DNA of 64,000 nt, taken from Hydrogenophaga taeniospiralis (GTDB lineage: Bacteria; Pseudomonadota; Gammaproteobacteria; Burkholderiales; Burkholderiaceae_C). This document shows, piece after piece, positions 56,683 to 64,000 of the stretch (the first letter of the stretch is position 1; every line of letters begins with the position of its first letter). Made by a program: the position numbers and the translations under genes. The stretch is from NCBI RefSeq assembly GCF_020510445.1, contig NZ_JAHBAG010000001.1, positions 2,580,501 to 2,644,500 on the forward strand, in the 5' to 3' direction. The notes below the pieces were generated by a model. That model ran no database searches. It was not told the DNA's origin and saw only the letters and a program-made list of their open reading frames with translations.

Positions 56683-57690
56683 ATGAGCCACACGATGCGT
56701 GCCATGGTGCTGGAGCGGCCCGGTACCGGCCTGCGCCTGGTGCACCGCGCGGTGCCCGCGCCCGGCGCCGGGCAGATCCTGATCGCGGTGGAAGCCTGCG
56801 GCGTGTGCCGCACCGACCTGCATCTGGTGGACGGCGAGCTGCCCGACCCGGTGCTGCCCTTGATTCCCGGCCACGAGATCGTGGGCCGGGTGGCAGCGCT
56901 GGGGGCCGGTGTGCCGGGCTGGCAGGCTGGCCAGCGCGTGGGCGTGCCCTGGCTGGGCTGGACCTGTGGCCATTGCCGCTTCTGCCGCACCGGACGGGAA
57001 AACCTGTGCGAGCAGGCGCGCTTCACCGGCTACCAGATCCCCGGCGGCTACGCGCAGTACACCGTGGCCGATGCGCGCTACTGCTTTGCGCTGCCCGATG
57101 AGCCCGCGCCCGAGCACCTGGCGCCGCTGCTGTGCGCGGGGCTGATCGGCTACCGCGCGCTGCGCATGGCCGGCGACGCGCGGCGGCTCGGGGTGTATGG
57201 CTTTGGCGCGGCGGCGCACCTGATCACGCAGGTGGCGCGGCGCCAGGGCCGCGAGGTGTTCGCCCTCACGCGCCCGGGCGACGCCGAGAGCCAGGCGTTT
57301 GCGCGCCGCCTGGGCGCGGCCTGGGCCGGTGGTTCGGATGAAACGCCCCCCGAACCGCTGGACGCGGCCCTGATCTTTGCCCCGGCGGGTGCGCTGGTGC
57401 CCACCGCGCTGCGGCACCTGGACCGGGGCGGCTGCGTGGTGTGCGCGGGCATCCACATGAGCGACATCCCTTCATTTCCCTACGCCTGGCTCTGGGGCGA
57501 GCGCTCGCTGCGCTCGGTGGCCAACCTGACGCGCCGCGATGGCGACGAATTCTTTGAACGGGTGCGGCAGGCACCGCTGCAGACCGAGGTGCGCGTGTTT
57601 GCGCTGGAGCAGGCCAACGAGGCGCTGGACCAGTTGCGCCGCGGCGCTTTCCAGGGCGCGGCCGTGCTGCGCATGGACGCGCCGGCTTGA
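56683..57690 (+). CDS. Zinc-dependent alcohol dehydrogenase
   Basis: A 335-residue medium-chain dehydrogenase. Catalytic zinc ligands lie in VEACGVCRTDLHLVDGELPD and IPGHEIVGRV, the structural zinc tetrad in CGHCRFCRTGRENLCEQARF. The nucleotide-binding region (RLGVYGFGAAAHLITQVARR) has GFGAAA in place of the classic GxGxxG. Related to the AdhA/zinc-binding alcohol dehydrogenase family often seen in stress islands. Start at 56683 with AAGGG seven bases upstream; 56695 is an alternative. Converges with the phosphoribosyltransferase operon. Confidence 0.87.
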   Translation: MSHTMRAMVLERPGTGLRLVHRAVPAPGAGQILIAVEACGVCRTDLHLVDGELPDPVLPLIPGHEIVGRVAALGAGVPGWQAGQRVGVPWLGWTCGHCRFCRTGRENLCEQARFTGYQIPGGYAQYTVADARYCFALPDEPAPEHLAPLLCAGLIGYRALRMAGDARRLGVYGFGAAAHLITQVARRQGREVFALTRPGDAESQAFARRLGAAWAGGSDETPPEPLDAALIFAPAGALVPTALRHLDRGGCVVCAGIHMSDIPSFPYAWLWGERSLRSVANLTRRDGDEFFERVRQAPLQTEVRVFALEQANEALDQLRRGAFQGAAVLRMDAPA

Positions 57691-57700
57691 AGGAGACGGG

Positions 57701-58321
57701 TCAGGCCCTGAGCTGCGCGATCACCTCGTCGTCCTCCACCTGGGGAAAGTCGCGGTAGAACTGGCCGACGGCCTGGAAGTCTTCGGGGGCGTGCAGGCAG
57801 ACCACCTCGTCGGCCAGGGGCTGGACCAGCTCCAGTGCTTCGAGTGACGACACGGGCACGGCGCAGACCAGCCGGGCCGGATGGCGCTGGCGCACGCTGT
57901 GCAGCGCGGCGATCATGGTCGCGCCGGTGGCCAGGCCGTCGTCCACCACGATCACCACGCGACCGGCCGGGTCGATGGGGGTGCGCAGCGGCGAGTACAT
58001 CGTGCGGCGCGCGTCGAGTGTCCGCAGCTGCCGGCGCTTTTCTTCGTCAATGTAGTGTGGGTCGGCGCCGACCTCGGCCGCATAGGGGGCGATGGTGCTC
58101 CAGCCGCTCTCGTCGATGGCGCCGATGGCCAGCTCGGGCTGGTACGGCGCGTGCAGCTTGCGCACCAGCACCACGTCGAAGTCGCCCTTGAGCAGACCGG
58201 CCAGGGTCTTGCCCATGGGCACCGCGCCACGGGGAATGGCGAGCACCAGCGGTTTCTGGCCCCGGTAGGCGCCCAGCCGGGTCGCCAGCTGGCGGGCGGC
58301 GTCTTCGCGGTTCTGGAACAT
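57701..58321 (-). CDS. Phosphoribosyltransferase-fold protein
   Basis: A 206-residue protein starting MFQNREDAARQLATRLGAYR. VLAIPRGAVPMGKTLAGLLK and the PRPP loop RVVIVVDDGLATGATMIAAL define a type I phosphoribosyltransferase. Similar proteins occur with Hsp20 and universal stress proteins in dormancy or hypoxia regulons (for example DosR-controlled genes of mycobacteria); substrates are unknown. Last gene of the groEL-hydrolase-PRT-PRT operon. Confidence 0.85.
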   Translation of the reverse strand: MFQNREDAARQLATRLGAYRGQKPLVLAIPRGAVPMGKTLAGLLKGDFDVVLVRKLHAPYQPELAIGAIDESGWSTIAPYAAEVGADPHYIDEEKRRQLRTLDARRTMYSPLRTPIDPAGRVVIVVDDGLATGATMIAALHSVRQRHPARLVCAVPVSSLEALELVQPLADEVVCLHAPEDFQAVGQFYRDFPQVEDDEVIAQLRA

Positions 58322-58332
58322 GGCGGCTCCTT

Positions 58333-58908
58333 TCAAACGGTCCGGCCCGCGGGCGCCGGCTGCAGCAACTGGATGCTGAAGTCGGGCTCGTAGGGCGGCA
58401 CATGGCATTCGACGATGTCGGTGGGCGCGACCTCGAGTCGCAGTCCCACCACGTCGGCCCGCAGCGGCAAGGTGGTCACGCAGCGGTCGGCCAGCACCAC
58501 GAGGCGGACGGCCGCGGGCCGTTTGCGGGTCAGCCAGTCCACCACCTTCAGCGCCGAGTGACCGGTGTACAGCACATCGTCCACCACGAGCAGGGTGTGG
58601 TCTCGCAGGTCCAGCGCGGCGTGGTGCGGCTCTTCGGCGAACTGCGTGTCGGGGAACAGCAGCGTGAGGTCGTCGGCGTAGCGCTTGACCGACAGGTCCA
58701 GCCGCAGTGGTGGGGCCAGACCATGGCGTTGCACCATGCGCTGGGTCAGGTGGTCGGCCAGCGGCGCGCCCCGGCGCAGCACGCCCACCACCGCCACCGG
58801 GCCGTGGCCCTGCAGCAGCCCGACCGCCTGCTGTGCCATGCGGTCCATCACGGCGCCCAGGCTGGTGCTGTCGTAGAGACAGGTTCGGGAGCCAGGAACG
58901 TCGTTCAT
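58333..58908 (-). CDS. Second phosphoribosyltransferase, PyrR-like
   Basis: A 191-residue protein. VAVVGVLRRGAPLADHLTQR, LDLSVKRYADDLTLLF and the PRPP loop HTLLVVDDVLYTGHSALKVV with DWL resemble PyrR/uracil phosphoribosyltransferase proteins (VDDVLYTG is the PyrR form). Here it sits with stress genes rather than pyr genes, so attenuation of a pyr operon is unlikely. Lies 11 bp before the next PRT. Confidence 0.83.
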   Translation of the reverse strand: MNDVPGSRTCLYDSTSLGAVMDRMAQQAVGLLQGHGPVAVVGVLRRGAPLADHLTQRMVQRHGLAPPLRLDLSVKRYADDLTLLFPDTQFAEEPHHAALDLRDHTLLVVDDVLYTGHSALKVVDWLTRKRPAAVRLVVLADRCVTTLPLRADVVGLRLEVAPTDIVECHVPPYEPDFSIQLLQPAPAGRTV

Positions 58909-58926
58909 GGGTGTTTGCGGCCCGCT

Positions 58927-59574
58927 TCAGGCGTCCGGCCTGTGAGGCAGGTGTTTCAGGAACCAGTCGGCGGCGAGCGCGGCCGCGCTCTCCAGCGTGC
59001 CGGGCTCTTCGAACAGGTGGGTGGCACCCGGCACCACTTCCAGGCGTTTGGCGCAGCGCAACTGGCGCAGCGCCCAGCGGTTGAGTTCCAGCACTTCATC
59101 GTCGTCGCTGCCCACGATCAGCAGGGTGGGCGCCTGCACGCGGGGCAGGTGCTCCTGGGCCAGATCGGGGCGCCCGCCGCGCGAGACCACCGCGGCGATG
59201 CCCTGGGGCCGATCTGCCGCGGCCACCAGCGCGGCCGCCGCCCCCGTGCTGGCGCCAAAGAGGCACAGCGGCAGGCCCGAGAGGTCTTCGCGCTGCCAGG
59301 CCCATTGCAGGGCCTCCTGCACGCGCTGGCCGAGCAGTGCGATGTCGAACACCTTGCGCCGGTCCCGCGCTTCGTCCAGGGTCAGCAGGTCGAACAGCAG
59401 GGTGGCCAGCCTGTGCCGCTGCAGCGCGCGGGCCACCCAGCGGTTGCGCTCGCTCAGGCGGCTGCTGCCGCTGCCGTGCGCGAACAGCACCAGGCCCCGG
59501 GCTCGGGTTGGCACCGCCAGATCGCCCTGCAGCGAGGACGCCTGGAGAACCACGGCTTCAGTGATCATGACCAT
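58927..59574 (-). CDS. Alpha/beta hydrolase, dienelactone-hydrolase-like
   Basis: A 215-residue protein. GLVLFAHGSGSSRLSERNRW (oxyanion region), nucleophile elbow CLFGASTGAAAALVAAADRP (GASTG), acid in LLIVGSDDDEVLEL, and His in VVPGATHLFEEPGTLESA. The set of three is complete. This small hydrolase family is repeatedly found beside or fused to phosphoribosyltransferases in Actinobacteria and Proteobacteria, as here. Substrate unknown. Confidence 0.83.
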   Translation of the reverse strand: MVMITEAVVLQASSLQGDLAVPTRARGLVLFAHGSGSSRLSERNRWVARALQRHRLATLLFDLLTLDEARDRRKVFDIALLGQRVQEALQWAWQREDLSGLPLCLFGASTGAAAALVAAADRPQGIAAVVSRGGRPDLAQEHLPRVQAPTLLIVGSDDDEVLELNRWALRQLRCAKRLEVVPGATHLFEEPGTLESAAALAADWFLKHLPHRPDA

Positions 59575-59607
59575 GTCGGTGGCTGATGGCGCGGGGGGTG
59601 TTTCATC

Positions 59608-61242
59608 CTATAACTCCGGCAGGGTGGCTCCGGGCATGCCCATGTCCTGCGGGGCTTTGGGCGCCTGGGCGTTGGCGATCATGCAGTCGGTGGTCAGCAC
59701 CAGGCTGGCAATGGAGCCGGCGTTCTGCAGCGCCAGGCGCGTCACCTTGGCCGGGTCCATCACGCCCATCTGCAGCAGGTCACCGTAGGTGCGGGTGGCC
59801 GCGTTGTAGCCGTACGCGGGCTCGGCCGAGTCGTCCACGCGCTGGAGCACCACCGAGGGCTCGTCGCCCGCATTGCGGGTGATGCAGCGCAGCGGCTCTT
59901 CCAGCGCCTGCGCGATGAGACGGATGCCGGAGTCGTGGTCCAGCGAGCTGCCGTGCAGATCCGCCAACACGCGACGCGCGCGCAGCAGCGCCACGCCGCC
60001 GCCGGGCACGATGCCTTCCTCGATGGCCGCGCGGGTGGCGTGCAGCGCGTCTTCGACGCGGATCTTGCGTTCCTTCAGCTCGGTCTCCGTGGCCGCGCCC
60101 ACCTTGATCAGGGCCACGCCGCCCGACAACTTGGAGATGCGCTCTTCCAGCTTCTCCTTGTCGTAGTCGCTGGTGGCGGCCTCGCGCTCCTTGCGCAGGC
60201 TGGCCACGCGTTCCTGGATCGCCTGCGTGGTGCCGGCGCCACCGATCACGGTGGTGTCCTCCTTGCCCACCTCCACCCGCTTGGCACGCCCCAGATCGGA
60301 GAGCTGGGCCTTGGCCAGCGTCAAGCCCAGTTCGTCGCTGATCACCGTGCCACCGGTGAGCACCGCCATGTCCTGCAGCATCGCCTTGCGCCGGTCGCCA
60401 AAGCCGGGCGCCTTCACCGCGCAGGCCTTGAGCGTGCCGCGCATGGTGTTGATCACCAGCGTGGCCAGCGCATCGCTGTCGATGTCCTCGGCGATGACCA
60501 GCAGGGGCTGGCCGCTCTTGACCACTTCTTCCAGCAGGGGCAACAAGTCCTTCAGCGAAGACAGGCGCTTGTCGCACAGCAGGATGACCGCTTCCTCCAG
60601 CGTGGCGCTCTGGCGCTCGGGGTTGTTGATGAAGTAGGGCGAGAGGAAGCCGCGGTCGAACTGCAGACCCTCCACCACCTCCAGCTCGCTGCTCAGACCC
60701 GAGCCGTCTTCGATGGAAATCGCACCCTCGCGGCCCACGCTGTCGATCGCGCGCGCCAGCAGTTCGCCGATGGAGCGGTCGTTGTTGGCCGAGATGGACG
60801 CCACATGGGCGATCTCCTGCGAGCTGGCGCAAGGCCGGGCCATGCGGTGCAACTCGGCCACCACGGCCTCGATGGCCTGTTCCATGCCGCGCTTGAGGTC
60901 CATCGGATTCATGCCGCCGGCCAGGTAGCGCAGGCCTTGCTGGATCATGGCGTGCGCGAGCACGGTGGCGGTGGTGGTGCCGTCGCCGGCCATCTCGCTG
61001 GTGCGCGAAGCCACCTCGCGCAGCAGCTGCGCGCCCATGTTCTCGAACCGGTTCTCCAACTCCACCGATTTGGCCACCAGAACACCCGAGTTCACGATCT
61101 GGGGCGCGCCGTATTCGCGGTCCAGGATCACGGTGCGCCCGCGCGGTCCCAGCGTTACCTTCACCGCCTCGGCCAAGGCATCGACACCGCGGCGGATCTT
61201 GTCGCGTGCCTCCTCGCGAAAGAGCAGTTGTCTGGCGGTCAT
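59608..61242 (-). CDS. GroEL-type chaperonin paralogue with Ser at position 52
   Basis: A 544-residue protein starting [39 protein letters not shown] and [20 protein letters not shown] (Asp87) align without gaps with E. coli GroEL, and [20 protein letters not shown] keeps Asp398. However, [20 protein letters not shown] has Ser where GroEL has Asp52, and the C-terminus ([12 protein letters not shown]) lacks the GGM repeats. No groES is adjacent. It is therefore an extra, non-housekeeping chaperonin; ATP hydrolysis may be altered. First gene of an operon with a hydrolase and two PRTs, behind FNR-like sites. Confidence 0.9.
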   Translation of the reverse strand: MTARQLLFREEARDKIRRGVDALAEAVKVTLGPRGRTVILDREYGAPQIVNSGVLVAKSVELENRFENMGAQLLREVASRTSEMAGDGTTTATVLAHAMIQQGLRYLAGGMNPMDLKRGMEQAIEAVVAELHRMARPCASSQEIAHVASISANNDRSIGELLARAIDSVGREGAISIEDGSGLSSELEVVEGLQFDRGFLSPYFINNPERQSATLEEAVILLCDKRLSSLKDLLPLLEEVVKSGQPLLVIAEDIDSDALATLVINTMRGTLKACAVKAPGFGDRRKAMLQDMAVLTGGTVISDELGLTLAKAQLSDLGRAKRVEVGKEDTTVIGGAGTTQAIQERVASLRKEREAATSDYDKEKLEERISKLSGGVALIKVGAATETELKERKIRVEDALHATRAAIEEGIVPGGGVALLRARRVLADLHGSSLDHDSGIRLIAQALEEPLRCITRNAGDEPSVVLQRVDDSAEPAYGYNAATRTYGDLLQMGVMDPAKVTRLALQNAGSIASLVLTTDCMIANAQAPKAPQDMGMPGATLPEL

Positions 61243-61325
61243 GTTCAAGTCCTCCGGCAGCAAGTCTCTGGGAATCTGCGTGACAGCACGTACAGCGCAT
61301 CTTTCCATCGTCCGGAGCAGGTTCG

Positions 61326-61408
61326 ATTGAGCGTGCGCAATGCCGTGGCATCTGGGTCCGCCGCCAGCGGTGGCACCGCCGTGTGGCGTGCCATTGACCA
61401 GACTCAAT
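61326..61408. promoter_or_regulatory. Two FNR-like palindromes in the groEL/hsp20 divergent region
   Basis: ATTGA-GCGTGC-GCAAT (61326-61341) and ATTGA-CCAGAC-TCAAT (61393-61408). The first is placed about 40 bp before a likely groEL start and the second about 40 bp before TATCAG (61427-61432), a possible hsp20 -10 box, the spacing of class II FNR promoters. The second is a perfect TTGA/TCAA match, the first has one mismatch. Confidence 0.6.
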
Positions 61409-61504
61409 GCGCAGGCTGTTGTGGCGTATCAGCATTCCCGGCGGGGGCGCGTTTCCGTGTTTGCGCTCCAGTCATCCCGCATCCCACCCCAAAGGAGAAG
61501 CTCC

Positions 61505-61930
61505 ATGAACGAAATCAGTACCCGGGACCCGTTTTCCGTTGACCTTTTTGACGATGCGTTCCGCAGTTTCTTGCGCCCCTGGGTGGCCCGTGGCACCAGC
61601 CACGCCCCCCAGATCAAGGTCGAGCTCACCGAAAGCAACGGCGACTACAAGCTCAAGGCCGACATCCCCGGCATGCGCAAGGAAGACATCGAAGTCAACA
61701 TCGATGACAACAAAGTGAGCATCTCGGCCGAGCTGAAGAAGGAAAGCGAGGAGAAGAAGGGCGACCGTGTCATCCGCTCCGAGCGCCAGTACGGCTACGC
61801 CAGTCGCAGCTTCTGGCTGGACAGCCCGGTGGAAAAGGCCAAGTCCACGGCCAAGTACCAGGACGGCGTGCTCGAACTGACGCTGCCCAAGAAGGCGCCG
61901 GCCACCTCGCAGCGCCTCGATATTTCCTGA
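61505..61930 (+). CDS. Hsp20-family small heat-shock protein
   Basis: A 141-residue protein starting MNEISTRDPFSVDLFDDAFR. The alpha-crystallin domain occupies about 37-130 (IKVELTESNGDYKLKADIPG; NKVSISAELKKESEEKKGDR; QDGVLELTLPKK with the GVLxLxLPK end). It holds unfolding proteins for refolding. The ATG follows AAAGGAGAAGCTCC, a good ribosome site. It diverges from the groEL paralogue and shares its palindromes. Confidence 0.93.
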   Translation: MNEISTRDPFSVDLFDDAFRSFLRPWVARGTSHAPQIKVELTESNGDYKLKADIPGMRKEDIEVNIDDNKVSISAELKKESEEKKGDRVIRSERQYGYASRSFWLDSPVEKAKSTAKYQDGVLELTLPKKAPATSQRLDIS

Positions 61931-61931
61931 C

Positions 61932-61946
61932 GGCCGGCGACCGGCC
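61932..61946. terminator. Short GC hairpin between convergent hsp20 and ftsH
   Basis: GGCCGG-CGA-CCGGCC sits in the 21-bp gap between the two stops. No T-run, so termination would be weak. Confidence 0.3.
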
Positions 61947-61951
61947 GGCCT

Positions 61952-63802
<1,851 letters not shown>

Positions 63803-63841
63803 GTGATCGCCTTTCTGTCGGGAGCGCAGGTGCAGCGCCGC

Positions 63842-63860
63842 CCATGGCGCAGCGCCATGG
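63842..63860. promoter_or_regulatory. Palindrome upstream of ftsH
   Basis: CCATGGCGC-A-GCGCCATGG is a perfect 9-bp inverted repeat 40 bp upstream of the ftsH start. It could be an operator or a 5' leader hairpin. It does not resemble the TTGA sites. Confidence 0.35.
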
Positions 63861-63935
63861 ATGCCGGCCATCGGCCATGCATCTTAGTGGTTCATGGTGT
63901 CTGGCGGCCCCCCGATCGGGCGGGGCAGGGACGGG

Positions 63936-64000
63936 TCAGGCGTGGCTGTGCGCCAGTTCGCGGGCGATGCGGGCGTGGACCCGCTCCAGCTCGACGATGA
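63936..64000 (-). CDS. C-terminal end of an unidentified protein (runs off the window)
   Basis: The last 20 codons before a TGA at 63936-63938 read IVELERVHARIARELAHSHA. High coding character but too short to assign. It is the next minus-strand gene upstream of ftsH. Confidence 0.4.
   Translation of the reverse strand, partial: IVELERVHARIARELAHSHA

Overview
The window is 64 kb of GC-rich, densely packed bacterial chromosome. Gene content and order point to the Burkholderiales, most likely a Comamonadaceae genus such as Hydrogenophaga or a close relative. The support is the rpsP-rimM-trmD-rplS operon, the orn / M48 peptidase / pterin dehydratase / rsgA cluster, a GcdH with a divergent LysR regulator, and an interspersed double-hairpin repeat (three copies here) of a kind I associate with that family. 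The genus is inference. I found no rRNA, tRNA, CRISPR array, transposase or phage gene.

Layout. 1-2.7 kb: an RND efflux pump (permease cut by the window edge, adaptor, TetR regulator). 2.8-5.5 kb: a DUF2239 gene behind two CCCGGG palindromes, a CPA1 cation/proton antiporter and a MAPEG protein. 5.6-9.7 kb: a four-gene glycan operon (coiled-coil glycosyltransferase, PIG-L-like protein, sugar oxidoreductase, sugar aminotransferase). 10.2-12.8 kb: an accessory island with two toxin-antitoxin pairs and a large PIN-like protein of lower GC. 12.8-15 kb: glutaryl-CoA dehydrogenase with a divergent LysR regulator. 15.2-22.4 kb: a 1589-residue DUF4347 surface protein with an LEPR-type N-terminal motif, a TolC-like lipoprotein, and MsrA. 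22.5-29.6 kb: an EamA exporter, then a divergent zinc region (znuA-znuB-znuC against zur, an FtsX-type ABC transporter, a small Cys/His protein and DUF3299) with two 15-bp palindromes between. 29.7-44.6 kb: housekeeping genes (AEC transporter, GNAT, ribosomal protein/tRNA methyltransferase operon, Nudix, CobD-like, rsgA, pterin dehydratase, M48, orn, Pit, DEAD-box helicase with a long leader, glutamate dehydrogenase). 44.8-51.8 kb: a dipeptidase divergent from a complete dppABCDF importer operon whose internal gaps hold two repeat copies. 52.3-55.2 kb: an ABC exporter and a shortened MgtE-like transporter.

55.4-64 kb: a stress island. It holds a Crp/Fnr regulator with an FNR-type recognition helix, a zinc alcohol dehydrogenase, an operon of a GroEL paralogue, a hydrolase and two phosphoribosyltransferases, a divergent Hsp20, and an FtsH paralogue. 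TTGA-N6-TCAA-type palindromes lie between groEL and hsp20 and upstream of a highly structured, apparently non-coding segment. I propose a local oxygen- or redox-responsive proteostasis regulon that includes a candidate small RNA. The GroEL paralogue has Ser where classical GroEL has the ATP-hydrolysis residue Asp52, and it lacks the GGM tail and a neighbouring groES.

The most promising leads are this island (structured RNA candidate, D52S chaperonin, shared palindromes), the 374-residue PIN-like protein in the toxin-antitoxin island, and the DUF4347/TolC-lipoprotein pair without a visible ABC or adaptor partner.
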